A DNA stretch of 64,000 bases from an uncultured Clostridia bacterium (GCA_947066105.1 CAMSYM010000004.1:1-64000); one strand, 5' to 3'; positions 35,436-44,707 are shown, counted from the first letter of the stretch. Notes: generated from the letters alone by a model not told the origin. Made by a program: numbers and translations.

Positions 35436-35464
35436 ATTGTAACGCAACGAAATATAAAAAGCAA
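35436..35464 (-). promoter_or_regulatory. promoter placing the start at the ATG (leaderless)
   Basis: TTGCTT (35459-35464), 17 bp, TACAAT (35436-35441), then AAAAGC and ATG. With the usual -10 to +1 spacing, transcription begins at the A of the start codon. Confidence 0.6.
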
Positions 35465-35583
35465 CCGTTTTGTATCTGTTTAAACTTATCGCAAAAGGTC
35501 TATACTTACCGTCAAATACCGTCGTCGTAAAATTTTATGCTTTACAAAAATTACCGACGACGGCATGCAAGGAGGTTTAGATA

Positions 35584-36843
35584 TTGAATCCGTTTAACGA
35601 AAAACCGTGTAAGATCGAGAAATGCGTAGCCGATTGGCGTAAGCTGTATCCGACCGCATACGACAAGCACGACGCCGACGCTTACACCAAGGTGCGCACC
35701 ATTCTTCTGAACGGTGCGGAATTTGAAGAAGCATGGTTCATGCACCAGCTCGCACGCCACACCACCGACAATAACTTGCGCCGCGACGTTGGCTTTTTGC
35801 GCAAACTCGAACAGCAACAGCAAAAACGCATTTCGTACTTCAAGCCCAAGGACGAAACCGCGCTCGAAACGACCATTTCGTATGAACAGCTCGCCGTCGA
35901 CCTTACCGCCGTACTCGCTCAAACCGAAAAAAACAAATATGTAAAAGCCGCGCTCGATTTCGCATTGCTCGAAGACTTTGACCATTTATACCGATTCAGC
36001 GATCTTTTGGAAATGGAGCAGGGAATTTCCGGCGAAAAACTCGTGGGCAGTTATACCGAGATCATGCCCGGTCGCCCCACCATCTCCGAACACCGCCACC
36101 CGTTTGACGACGTTCGTCGCCCGATAACCTGCGACGCTCCGCTCGCGACAAAGCTCCACACCATGATAATCACCGCCGCAGAACAGCAGACCATGAACTT
36201 CTATATGAATCTCGGCACGTTCTATCAAACTTCCGATCTCGGTCGCAAGCTGTTCCTTGAAATCGGCATGGTAGAAGAACAGCACGTTACGCAATACGAA
36301 TCGCTTATGGACGCGTCCGCAACGTGGCTGGAATGCTTGCTCATGCACGAATACTGCGAGTGCTATCTGTACTACTCCGCTATGAGTGAGGAAACCAACG
36401 ACGTCGCAAAAAAAATATGGACGTCGCACTACGAACAAGAGCTTGCGCATTTGCATTATGCCGCAGAACTGCTCAAAAAATACGAGGGCAAGGAATGGGC
36501 GCAAGTTATTCCCAACGCGGAATTCCCGACGTTGCTCACGTTTAACGACAATTGCGAAAAGAACAAGCATTACGTCCGCAATATCCTTAAAAACACGGTG
36601 AACAATACCGCAGTACTCGAAGAATACACCGACCTTTCCAACGTTCCGGACGATTACGAGTATTTCCGTTATAATTCCGCCGTCAACAAAAACCCCGCTT
36701 CGGTTGCGAGCCACAAAGTAATCGACAACTATATCAACGAATTCGGCGAAGACTACCGCTTTACGGTAGCCGAACATCCCGTTAAAGCTCTGCGAAACCG
36801 CAAGCAAGACAACACGGATCTTGCACGAAAGAAAGAAAATTGA
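35584..36843 (+). CDS. ferritin-like helical protein, putative di-metal
   Basis: 419 aa, all-helical, no signal or membrane segment. Repeated acidic/His helix motifs suit a ferritin-like four-helix metal site: ExxH in VEEQHVTQYES (about 235) and EQELAHLHYAAELL (about 293), plus LLEDFDHLYRFSDLLEMEQG near 130. Substrate and reaction unknown. The start is TTG at 35584, supported by AAGGAGG 8 nt before it. A strong terminator follows the gene. It lies between the PLD-like gene and parB, transcribed away from the former. Confidence 0.72.
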   Translation: MNPFNEKPCKIEKCVADWRKLYPTAYDKHDADAYTKVRTILLNGAEFEEAWFMHQLARHTTDNNLRRDVGFLRKLEQQQQKRISYFKPKDETALETTISYEQLAVDLTAVLAQTEKNKYVKAALDFALLEDFDHLYRFSDLLEMEQGISGEKLVGSYTEIMPGRPTISEHRHPFDDVRRPITCDAPLATKLHTMIITAAEQQTMNFYMNLGTFYQTSDLGRKLFLEIGMVEEQHVTQYESLMDASATWLECLLMHEYCECYLYYSAMSEETNDVAKKIWTSHYEQELAHLHYAAELLKKYEGKEWAQVIPNAEFPTLLTFNDNCEKNKHYVRNILKNTVNNTAVLEEYTDLSNVPDDYEYFRYNSAVNKNPASVASHKVIDNYINEFGEDYRFTVAEHPVKALRNRKQDNTDLARKKEN

Positions 36844-36853
36844 TCCAAAACGC

Positions 36854-36890
36854 AAATATCCGACCGTTCATCGCCGACGGTCGGATATTT
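36854..36890 (+). terminator. terminator of the ferritin-like gene
   Basis: Perfect 14-bp stem AAATATCCGACCGT/ACGGTCGGATATTT, 10 bp after the stop codon. Confidence 0.8.
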
Positions 36891-36895
36891 ACATA

Positions 36896-36911
36896 TGTTC
36901 CACGTGGAACA
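36896..36911. promoter_or_regulatory. parS site 1
   Basis: TGTTCCACGTGGAACA, a perfect palindrome matching the Bacillus parS consensus TGTTNCACGTGAAACA in 15 of 16 positions. ParB nucleation site. Confidence 0.9.
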
Positions 36912-36934
36912 TTTTTGCTTATTTGCTGCCGTAT

Positions 36935-36950
36935 TGTTCCACGTGGAACA
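36935..36950. promoter_or_regulatory. parS site 2
   Basis: Identical TGTTCCACGTGGAACA, 23 bp after site 1. Confidence 0.9.
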
Positions 36951-36970
36951 TCTTTTGTCCCTTCGATATT

Positions 36971-36986
36971 TGTTTCACGTGGAACC
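36971..36986. promoter_or_regulatory. parS site 3
   Basis: TGTTTCACGTGGAACC, with the last base off-palindrome. It abuts the parB stop codon at 36987. Confidence 0.85.
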
Positions 36987-37865
36987 TCACACCTTATAAT
37001 TGGCTTCCAAATACGCCAACATGCTCTCCAAGCGGTTAAGATCGTCGGGAGTATAATAGTCTATAAAGATCCGACCTTTATTATCGTTGCCGAGCAAAGA
37101 TACTTTTGTGCCGAATGTGCGTTGCATGCGCACCACCATATCCTTTAATTCAAGGCTTTGTTTTACGGGTTCGACTTTCTTTTTGGGGCTGATAGCATTT
37201 TTAACGAGTTTTTCGAACTCGCGAACGCTCATCTTGTCGTCCATTCCTTTTTCGGCAAGCTCCGACTGTAAATCGGGGTCGCTCACCACCACCAAGCATC
37301 TGGCGTGTCCTGCCGACAGTCTTCCGCTCTCTACAAGCTTTTGTACCGATTCTTCAAGCTCCATAAGGCGCAACAGGTTTGCCACCGTAGGGCGGGCTTT
37401 GCCTATGCGCTCGGCGGCGTTTTCCTGCGTGTAGCCGTAATCGTCCATCAATTTTTTGATGGCGCGCGCAACTTCCATTGGATTAAGATCTTCGCGCTGT
37501 ATATTCTCTATGAGCGACAGCTCGTCTATTTGCACGGGAGTACACTCGCGCACGCATACGGGAACGGACACAAGTCCTGCGGCGGTAGCGGCGCGGTAGC
37601 GGCGTTCGCCCGCGATTATCATATATTTGCCGTCGGGTTTGGGCGTAACGATAAGCGGCGTTATAACACCGTGCTTTTTTATGCTCTGCACGAGCGCGGC
37701 AAGCGCGTCGTCGTCGAACTGCTTACGCGGTTGATCGACGTTAGGCTCGATGTTGGACAACAGCATTTCCGACGTGTCTACCGAGTTTATTACCGATTCT
37801 TCTTCGATATCGCTGAGCAACGCGCCCAAGCCGCGACCCAAGCCGCCTTTTCTGATAGGTGTCAT
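36987..37865 (-). CDS. parB: chromosome partitioning protein ParB (Spo0J)
   Basis: 292 aa from ATG 37865 (GGGAGAT upstream; the frame continues 19 codons further without support). RKGGLGRGLGALL is the ParA-stimulating N-terminus. The CTP-binding domain has GERRYRAA and ENIQREDLNPMEVA. The helix-turn-helix that reads parS is YTQENAAERIGKARPTVANLLRL, followed by SGRLSAGHARCLV. A C-terminal dimerisation domain closes it. Three parS sites lie immediately downstream, while parA lies 20 kb away instead of adjacent. Noc is the alternative paralogue, but the parS-type sites favour ParB. Confidence 0.95.
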   Translation of the reverse strand: MTPIRKGGLGRGLGALLSDIEEESVINSVDTSEMLLSNIEPNVDQPRKQFDDDALAALVQSIKKHGVITPLIVTPKPDGKYMIIAGERRYRAATAAGLVSVPVCVRECTPVQIDELSLIENIQREDLNPMEVARAIKKLMDDYGYTQENAAERIGKARPTVANLLRLMELEESVQKLVESGRLSAGHARCLVVVSDPDLQSELAEKGMDDKMSVREFEKLVKNAISPKKKVEPVKQSLELKDMVVRMQRTFGTKVSLLGNDNKGRIFIDYYTPDDLNRLESMLAYLEANYKV

Positions 37866-38047
37866 ATTGATCTCCCGTTTTTCTTTTTTATCAATTATAA
37901 ACGCCGATGCAAAAATTGTCAAGCAAAACAGGTATCGCCGAGCAAGCGCATGCCGATTTTAGTCGAAAACTCTTGTTTTAAGTAAAATATCGCCGCTTAT
38001 CATCGAATTTTGACCGAAAGGTCGAGATTAACCGAATAAGCTAATGC

Positions 38048-38076
38048 TTGACAAATTGCACGCCATGGTATATAAT
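38048..38076 (+). promoter_or_regulatory. full-consensus sigma-A promoter
   Basis: TTGACA (38048-38053), 17 bp, TATAAT (38071-38076): a perfect match to both hexamers, 33 bp before the TTG start of the following gene. Confidence 0.92.
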
Positions 38077-38108
38077 GTTCTAAAATCACGCGACGGGAGT
38101 TTCGTATA

Positions 38109-39683
38109 TTGGATATTACAAGTCCGATAACTTTATGGAAGGATTACGACGTTGCTACGCTTCCGCTAAATACGTCGGAGCTTTCCCAAAAAACCGAAAA
38201 CGGCATTTGCGTTAAGGAATTTTACTTCGACGGTTACACTACTGTGGACGGTCGTGTTCGCGCATTCGTCAAAATCGCCGAGCATCCGCAAGCTAAGGGC
38301 GTGATTTTGTATTTAAAGGACGGGCGTCAAGCCGTTTCGGAAGAGATAGGCTCTGTAATGTACGACCGCGGTTATACGGTGGCGACGCTCGATTATACGG
38401 GCAAAACCGATAACGCCGTCAGATATACGCTTTATCCGCACTCGCTCGAAGATTGTAACAGTTTCGACTTAAACAAATTCGACGTTGTCGCAGAAGAAAA
38501 ATACAGCCGTTGGTATATTTGGACTTGCATAGCTCGACGCGCGCACTTGTTTTTAAAACGGTCATACGCGAGTCTGCCCGTTTTCGCTTTGGGCGTAGGG
38601 CTGGGCGGAAGCACGGTATACAAGCTTGCGGCGTTTGACGACGGTCCGATCGCCTGCGCAACGCTGTTAAACATTATTCCCGACGTTATCGGCGAAGGAA
38701 ACGCCATTATAAACTATCATGCCTCGCTCGATAATTACGCATACGCGTCGATAAGCAAGATCCCTTTGTTCATGGCGGTAGCAACAAACGATGACGACGG
38801 ATCGCTCGACGATATGTCCGACCTTGCGGAAAATACTCAATCGTTAAAGCGATTCCGTATACTCGAACGCGCGTTTGCGGCGGGAATAAGCGCCGTTTGC
38901 CCGGACGTCGATAAGTTTTTCACCGACACGGCTAATAATATCGAAATTGCTCCGCGCCCGCATATCGAAGCGTCTAATTCGGACGGAAGTCTTTATTTAA
39001 ACATAAGTACAAACGACGACGAAGCTTCCGAAAGCGTAAAATCAAAACTGTTTTTATCGTTTTGCGTGGAAGACACTCCTTTTCGTAATTGGATGAACAT
39101 ACCGACGATAGGCTTGGGCGACGGCAAATTTATGGCGCAGGTAAATGTTTGCAAAGACGATAAACCGCTGTATGCTTTTGCCAACATGATAAGCGAAAAC
39201 GGCGACGTTCAATCGACGGCTATGATAACGGTTTTACCCAAACAACTCAGGATAACCGCGCGCGGCGGCGTGGCGCACCGCAAAATTTATGACGGTAGCA
39301 TGGGAAAAGATTGCTGGACGAGCCGTATAGGCGGTAATATAAGCCTTATACAAGGTCCTTACGGCATAGACGGCGTTACAAGCGACAAAAACTCCATGCT
39401 CACTTTCAAACCGGGCGATCCGCTCTTTAAAGTTCCCGCCGATACTATTCTCCAAATCATGGCGGCGGGAAAACCGCAGTCGTTGACCGTCAAAGTAAGC
39501 GACAAGTCGAACGTATATACGTGCCAAGCCGAAATAACAAATTCCGACGACTGGCATAAATTCTCGCTGTCGCACGACAATTTCAAAAGCGTAAACGGCA
39601 CGTTGCCCGACTGGTCGCAAATAGTAGCGCTGGAATTCGAATCGGACGAGCAATTTATCATCGGCTCGGCATTGTGGATCTGA
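38109..39683 (+). CDS. alpha/beta-hydrolase-fold protein lacking the usual nucleophile
   Basis: 524 aa, TTG start supported by GGGAG. Residues about 35-265 follow an acyl-thioesterase/dienelactone-hydrolase-like plan: substrate strand, KGVILYLKDGRQ, then ALGVGLGGS at the nucleophile elbow. The elbow reads G162-x-G164-x-G166, so the position of the catalytic Ser/Cys holds Gly. Residues about 290-524 form beta-rich modules that could bind ligand or carbohydrate. No signal peptide is present. It is first of a tight run with lepB and transcribed from a full-consensus promoter. It may be a pseudoenzyme with a binding or scaffolding role; function unknown. Confidence 0.7.
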   Translation: MDITSPITLWKDYDVATLPLNTSELSQKTENGICVKEFYFDGYTTVDGRVRAFVKIAEHPQAKGVILYLKDGRQAVSEEIGSVMYDRGYTVATLDYTGKTDNAVRYTLYPHSLEDCNSFDLNKFDVVAEEKYSRWYIWTCIARRAHLFLKRSYASLPVFALGVGLGGSTVYKLAAFDDGPIACATLLNIIPDVIGEGNAIINYHASLDNYAYASISKIPLFMAVATNDDDGSLDDMSDLAENTQSLKRFRILERAFAAGISAVCPDVDKFFTDTANNIEIAPRPHIEASNSDGSLYLNISTNDDEASESVKSKLFLSFCVEDTPFRNWMNIPTIGLGDGKFMAQVNVCKDDKPLYAFANMISENGDVQSTAMITVLPKQLRITARGGVAHRKIYDGSMGKDCWTSRIGGNISLIQGPYGIDGVTSDKNSMLTFKPGDPLFKVPADTILQIMAAGKPQSLTVKVSDKSNVYTCQAEITNSDDWHKFSLSHDNFKSVNGTLPDWSQIVALEFESDEQFIIGSALWI

Positions 39684-39684
39684 T

Positions 39685-40347
39685 ATGAAAAACGACATCA
39701 ATTCCGGCGATCGCCTGTTTTCACCAAAAAATACAGCTCTCACGGTATCTTTGTGCATTGCATGCACGGTATTGATAGCTTTTATTTCGTTCTTTTTTTG
39801 GTTTTACTTTATTCCCGTCAAGGGCGACAGCATGGAAAATACGGTGTTCGACGGGCATTATTGCCTTGTTCAACGCCGATCCTTCGACGTCGACCGCGGC
39901 GATATCCTTATTATCGATACCGCATCCGCGGATAAAGAAGAGCACATAGTAATCAAGCGCGTGATCGGCATGCAAGGCGATAAAATAGTCTATATGCGTT
40001 CCGCCGACAATAAAACCGTCGATCTGTTCGTTTGCCGCAACGGCGAAACAAGCTTTAAAAAAGAAGACGAGCCGTATATAAAAGAACAAATGATCCCCGA
40101 CGACAAAAATCCCAACCACAATGTGTTTATAAACAGTGACGGCTCGATCATCAAACTGTTGAATCACATTCCCAATTTCGAAACTTTGACCGTTTTGAAC
40201 GATCCTGTATACAAAAACTTTATTATAACCGTTCCCGACAACTGTATATACTTTTTGGGCGATAACCGCAACGTGTCGCGCGACAGCCGATATTACGGCG
40301 CGCTCCCGCTCGAAAAAGTACAAGCAAAAGTACTTTTAATACTTTAA
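39685..40347 (+). CDS. lepB: signal peptidase I
   Basis: 220 aa type I signal peptidase. One N-terminal membrane helix (about 20-43) anchors it. Catalytic Ser49 is in GDSMENTV, general-base Lys91 in KRVIGMQGD, and the family box GDNRNVSRDSR is near the C-terminus. The ATG overlaps the end of the preceding gene's stop region by one base spacing, and no strong Shine-Dalgarno is visible, so coupling to the upstream gene is likely. Confidence 0.94.
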   Translation: MKNDINSGDRLFSPKNTALTVSLCIACTVLIAFISFFFWFYFIPVKGDSMENTVFDGHYCLVQRRSFDVDRGDILIIDTASADKEEHIVIKRVIGMQGDKIVYMRSADNKTVDLFVCRNGETSFKKEDEPYIKEQMIPDDKNPNHNVFINSDGSIIKLLNHIPNFETLTVLNDPVYKNFIITVPDNCIYFLGDNRNVSRDSRYYGALPLEKVQAKVLLIL

Positions 40348-40372
40348 TAATATATTTTTATAAGGATAAATT

Positions 40373-41233
40373 ATGAAAAACAACGTTTGCATAACTACCG
40401 ACAGCGCGTCGGATCTCAACGATCTGTTCAAAGCGCGTGACATCGGCGAATTTCCGTTATACGTTATGCTCGGAAACGAGCAATATTTAGACGACGTGGA
40501 TATAGATCCGCTCAAAATTTTCGATTATTACGACAAAACTCAAACATTACCCAAAACGGCGGCGCGTTCGACGGAAGATTTTTACGAATATTTCAAGTCT
40601 TTTACCGATAACGGGAACTCGGTCGTGCATATCGCTATCTCGTCGCAGATATCGGCTACATACGAGTACGCGTCGCTCGCGGCGAAACGGTTTGAAAACG
40701 TTTTTGTCGTGGACGGACGCTCGCTTTCGTCCGGAACGGGCTTGCTCGCGCTTGCCGCCGCCGACCTTCGCGACAGCGGTCTCGACGCGGAGCATATAGT
40801 CGCAACGCTCGAAGCGCGCAAAAAAGAAGTTCAAGCGTCGTTCATGATAAATACGCTCGAATTTTTGTACAAAGGAGGCAGATGCAGCGGTCTGTCGGCG
40901 TTTTTCGGTAAAGCATTTTCAATAAAACCGACTTTACAGCTGATCGACGGAAAAATAACCGTTGCGCGCAAGTTTTTGGGTAACTTCAATAAAAATATCG
41001 TCAAATACGTCGATCACACGCTCGAAAAATACGATCGCCCGGACATGACGCGCGTTTTCATCACTCATACCCATGCCGATCGCGCCGCAGTCGACGCCGT
41101 TCGCGACAGGCTTATCGCTTTCGGATTCAAGCCCGAAAATATAATCGAAACGATCGCCGGCTCGACGATAACGAGTCATTGCGGAAAAAGCACGCTCGGC
41201 ATACTTTACATAAACGACGGCGCTAAAAAATAA
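40373..41233 (+). CDS. DegV family fatty-acid-binding protein
   Basis: 286 aa. N-terminal CITTDSASDL and the central SSQISATYEYA and NTLEFLYKGGRCSGLSAFFGKAFSIKP motifs are typical of DegV/FakB proteins, which hold a fatty acid for phosphorylation by a FakA kinase. No fakA is seen nearby. It overlaps rsmG by one base and is likely co-transcribed from the promoter at 38048. Confidence 0.93.
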   Translation: MKNNVCITTDSASDLNDLFKARDIGEFPLYVMLGNEQYLDDVDIDPLKIFDYYDKTQTLPKTAARSTEDFYEYFKSFTDNGNSVVHIAISSQISATYEYASLAAKRFENVFVVDGRSLSSGTGLLALAAADLRDSGLDAEHIVATLEARKKEVQASFMINTLEFLYKGGRCSGLSAFFGKAFSIKPTLQLIDGKITVARKFLGNFNKNIVKYVDHTLEKYDRPDMTRVFITHTHADRAAVDAVRDRLIAFGFKPENIIETIAGSTITSHCGKSTLGILYINDGAKK

Positions 41234-41889
41234 TGGATCAATCACAGCGCAAACAGCTCGAACTATCGTTCGGTCGCTCGGTGTTTCGCCGCTTTTTATC
41301 TGAAAACGGGTTCACAAACGAACTTTCCGATATTTTCGACTCATTGACCGAGCTGTATTTAAAAGTCAATTCGGTAATAAACATCTCGGCGCTCAAAACA
41401 TTCGAAGACATCTATATAAAGCACTATCTGGACAGCGTTTTTCCTTACTACCTGTTCGACGGCTCGTGCTGTGACGTGGGATGCGGCGGCGGCTTTCCGT
41501 GTTTGCCGCTCGCGATCGTTACAAAACTCGATTTTACAGGTATCGACGGCGTCGGCAAAAAACTCTCTCTTATCAAGCTTTGCAATACCGAACTCGGCAT
41601 ACAAAATATAAAAGGCGTGCATGCCAGAGCGGAAGAAATCGCAAAAACTCAAACTTTCTTCGATACGGTGTGCGCTCGCGCCGTCGCCGATACCGACAAA
41701 GTTCTCAAATATTGCGCGCCGCTCGCAAAAAAGAACGGAAAAATAATTCTTTACAAAACTCCAAACGACGAAAAAGCAACAACCGTTGCATTAAAAAAGA
41801 CAAAAACGGAATTGTCGGACGTAAAAGATTATGTGCTGAACGGCACGGATATAAAACGCAGAGTTTTCGTTTACCGCAAGCTTGTGTAG
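41233..41889 (+). CDS. rsmG: 16S rRNA m7G527 methyltransferase
   Basis: 218 aa Rossmann-fold methyltransferase. The SAM site is DVGCGGGFPCLPLAI; HYLDSVFP and CARAVAD are family blocks. It is usually encoded near the origin together with mnmE/mnmG and parAB. It is followed by an AT-rich 279-bp gap before mnmE. Confidence 0.95.
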   Translation: MDQSQRKQLELSFGRSVFRRFLSENGFTNELSDIFDSLTELYLKVNSVINISALKTFEDIYIKHYLDSVFPYYLFDGSCCDVGCGGGFPCLPLAIVTKLDFTGIDGVGKKLSLIKLCNTELGIQNIKGVHARAEEIAKTQTFFDTVCARAVADTDKVLKYCAPLAKKNGKIILYKTPNDEKATTVALKKTKTELSDVKDYVLNGTDIKRRVFVYRKLV

Positions 41890-42168
41890 TGTTGTGTTTA
41901 ATATATTTATTTTAGATAATATATAAGTTGATAAAGTGTGTGTAAATGTGCATAACATATAAAACAAACAATATGTGGTGTCAGAGAGAAAAATATATAC
42001 AATAACGCGGAACCGATATAGAATAATGTATGTACACAACCACGGCGATCGCTGAACAATCGCGTGTTCATAAACAAAAAGTTGTAAACAAGCGAAAAAA
42101 AGTAAAGAAGAAAGCAAGTAAAAGATCCTACAAAAAACCGACGGTTGTAAACACAAAGTAGAAAATCG
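41890..42168. other. AT-rich gap with DnaA-box-like 9-mers
   Basis: No gene seen. TGTGCATAA (41947-41955) is an exact reverse DnaA box; TGTGTGTAA (41937-41945) and TGTTCATAA (42065-42073) have one mismatch each. Its position between rsmG and mnmE makes it a second candidate for an origin-related element. Confidence 0.4.
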
Positions 42169-43506
42169 ATGAACAATATGAACAAAAAAAACGACATAAT
42201 AGCGGCTTTGTCGAGTCCGTACGGAAAATCGGCAGTCGCGGTGATAAGAATAAGCGGCGAAGGCTGCAAAGAGTTAGCGGAAAGACATCTTTCGAGGGAG
42301 CTGAAAAACGGCGAATTGCGGTACAACACGTTCAAAGCGTCGGGTTTTACCGAACATTTGATGGCTGTATACTTCGAAAACCCGCATTCGTACACCGGCG
42401 AGGACACCGTGGAATTGTATCCGCACGGCAATACGGCGATCTGCGACGGGATAATAAAGACGTTGACGGACGACGGTGCGCGATTGGCAGAACGCGGCGA
42501 ATTCACCAAACGCGCGTTTTTGAACGGAAAACTCGATTTGATGAAGTGTGAAGCGCTCGCGGATATCATAGACGCGCAAACAACGGAACAGCTCGTTTAC
42601 GGCAACGCTCGTTTCGACGGGCAGTTTAAATCGCTCGAAACGACCGAAAAACAGTTGAATAAAGCGCTGAGCACCGTGGAAGCGATATTGCATTACGGCG
42701 ACGAGCTTGAAGGCGAAGATATAGATTCGGCGATCGTTGACGACGTTTTTAGTTCGATCGACGTGGCGGCGGAAAAGCTCGAAGCGGAAATAAACGCGTT
42801 TGACGGCGGTAAAATAATCAACGACGGCTTTAAAATAGCGGTGATCGGCGAACCGAACGTAGGCAAATCGACGCTTTTGAACGCTTTGACGGACAGCGAC
42901 AGAGCGATAGTTACCGATATTGCAGGAACGACGCGCGATATCATAGACGGCGAATACGTTTATAACGGCAGAAAATTCGTGATAATCGATACCGCGGGCA
43001 TAAAGGATTACACTGCCGACGAAGTGGAAAAAATAGGAATAGAACGGGCAAAAACAGCGGCAAAAACGGCGGATGCGGTGTTATACGTCGTTACGGACGA
43101 TAGATCGATAAGCCGATTGCCCGAAATAGACGGAAAAAGTGCGATAATAATCAATAAATGCGACGACATAAACGACGCGGGAACAGATTTTATGACTGCG
43201 GAAAGCGACGGAATGTTGAAAATCAGCGCCAAATTCGGGAAAAACGTGACCGCGCTCAAACAAAAACTGTACGAAATGTGTCCGAAGGATCACGGCGCGC
43301 TGTGCAATCACAGGCAGTTCGCCTGTGCGGTCAAGTGTCTCGACAGTCTTAAAGCGGCTCAGGCGGAACGCGAAAAATCCGAAAGCTTGGAGATCGTGGC
43401 GGCATTGCTGTACGACGCGTATTCTGCGATCACCGCACTGCACGGCGAAAACGCCGACGAAAACGTAATATCGTCGGTATTCGAACGCTTTTGCGTAGGT
43501 AAATAG
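42169..43506 (+). CDS. mnmE: tRNA modification GTPase MnmE
   Basis: 445 aa. It forms the cmnm5U34 wobble modification with MnmG. N-terminal folate-binding domain ([19 protein letters not shown]), G domain with P-loop GEPNVGKS (227-234), DTAGIKD and NKCD, and C-terminal FCVGK with catalytic Cys442. Two Met codons at the start leave slight doubt (residue 1 or 4); no strong Shine-Dalgarno is visible. Confidence 0.97.
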   Translation: MNNMNKKNDIIAALSSPYGKSAVAVIRISGEGCKELAERHLSRELKNGELRYNTFKASGFTEHLMAVYFENPHSYTGEDTVELYPHGNTAICDGIIKTLTDDGARLAERGEFTKRAFLNGKLDLMKCEALADIIDAQTTEQLVYGNARFDGQFKSLETTEKQLNKALSTVEAILHYGDELEGEDIDSAIVDDVFSSIDVAAEKLEAEINAFDGGKIINDGFKIAVIGEPNVGKSTLLNALTDSDRAIVTDIAGTTRDIIDGEYVYNGRKFVIIDTAGIKDYTADEVEKIGIERAKTAAKTADAVLYVVTDDRSISRLPEIDGKSAIIINKCDDINDAGTDFMTAESDGMLKISAKFGKNVTALKQKLYEMCPKDHGALCNHRQFACAVKCLDSLKAAQAEREKSESLEIVAALLYDAYSAITALHGENADENVISSVFERFCVGK

Positions 43507-43509
43507 ACA

Positions 43510-44007
43510 ATGAAAAGTAAAGTTGAAAGAAAAACCAAAAAGGCGGCGACGACACGGACCGAAAAAACGGTCGCCGTTAATAAAAAAGCGAGCTTCGATT
43601 ATTTTTTTGTGGAAACGTTCGAAGCGGGGATTTCTTTGGAAGGTTCGGAAGTAAAATCCGTAAAAATGGGTGACGTATCGTTGCGCGACAGCTTTTGTCA
43701 TCTCGAAAACGGCAATCTCGAACTCAAAAACTGCCGAATTTCCCCATATGGCAAAGTCGGGGCTTTTCCGCCCGATCCGACGCGCTCGCGGCGATTACTG
43801 TTGCATAAGGCGCAGATCGCTCGGCTCGCCGCAAAAGCGGCGGAAAAGGGATATACGATAGTTCCCGTTAAAATGTATATGAAAGGCAGGTTTGTCAAAG
43901 TCGAGATCGCTTTGGCAAAAGGAAAAAAGAATTACGAAAAGAAACAGGTAATAAAGGAACGCGACATATCGCGAACTGCCGAGCGCGAGATCGGCGCGTA
44001 CAGATAA
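43510..44007 (+). CDS. smpB: SsrA-binding protein SmpB
   Basis: 165 aa partner of tmRNA in ribosome rescue. YFFVETFEAGISLEGSEVKSV and the KLLLHK-like RRLLLHKAQI are diagnostic; the basic C-terminal tail ends KERDISRTAEREIG. The first 25 residues are a Lys/Arg/Thr-rich extension. Three bp after mnmE. No tmRNA gene was found in the following 900 bp. Confidence 0.96.
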   Translation: MKSKVERKTKKAATTRTEKTVAVNKKASFDYFFVETFEAGISLEGSEVKSVKMGDVSLRDSFCHLENGNLELKNCRISPYGKVGAFPPDPTRSRRLLLHKAQIARLAAKAAEKGYTIVPVKMYMKGRFVKVEIALAKGKKNYEKKQVIKERDISRTAEREIGAYR

Positions 44008-44032
44008 ACGAAACGATTTAATTTGAAAAGAC

Positions 44033-44061
44033 AGACATTGCGCAAGGCAGTGTCTTTTTTG
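44033..44061 (+). terminator. terminator after smpB
   Basis: Stem AGACATTGC/GCAGTGTCT with loop GCAAG and six T, 26 bp after the stop codon. Confidence 0.85.
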
Positions 44062-44156
44062 TTGCCGATAAGTTGCGATAATATGTTTAGAGTAATATAA
44101 AATAATAAATACACGCGTTTTTATACGAAATTTAACATGTAAAAAGAAAAGTTTTG

Positions 44157-44205
44157 TATACCCTACCGTACGACTAAACCGTCGGTTTAGCAAATCGTGA
44201 TTTTT
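44157..44205 (-). repeat. Y repeat copy 3
   Basis: Reverse orientation: TATACCCTACCGTACGA, then CTAAACCG-T-CGGTTTAG, then CAAATCGTGATTTTT. Similarity continues outward to a GCGCGAT.TTTTT stretch at about 44215-44237, also seen reversed beside copy 1, giving a unit of about 90 bp. Confidence 0.82.
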
Positions 44206-44656
44206 GTAAATATGTTCGAGCGCGATATTTTTCATGCGACGCGAAAAAAAACATAGGCATCGAATAAAAATTCGAAGCGATCGTGTTTGGATCCGATCGA
44301 CACAAAATCACGAGCTAAATATCAGGCGAATAAAAATCCAATGAAAAAATGCTATCGTACCTGCGTGCGAGCGCAGTAAATCAAAACGCGCGTCGGATCG
44401 CAATTTAAACAAAAATTAAAACTCAGTGAGCAAAAATTTTTATTTACCGTCGTTATTCACAAAACGCAAATAGTCGGTTTATTAATATTGTAATAATCGC
44501 GAGCAAGCATTATCCATTATATAAAAATGCAGATCATGATCCGAACGAACGTCGCGAAGTCATAAATATGATCGAAGTGTGTGCGCGTCGAGCGTCGCAT
44601 AAAAAAGCGATTTTTTCGGACGGCGTCAGACAAAAAATAAAAGAGCGAAAAATTAT

Positions 44657-44707
44657 TTCCGATACCCTACCGTATGACTAAACGACGGTTTAGAAAATCA
44701 TGATTTT
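44657..44707 (-). repeat. Y repeat copy 4
   Basis: TTCCGATACCCTACCGTATGA, then CTAAACGACGGTTTAG (one base deleted from the palindrome), then AAAATCATGATTTTT. The rest of the 44062-44908 gap is AT-rich and shows no gene; it holds one DnaA-box-like TTATTCACA at 44453-44461. Confidence 0.8.
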
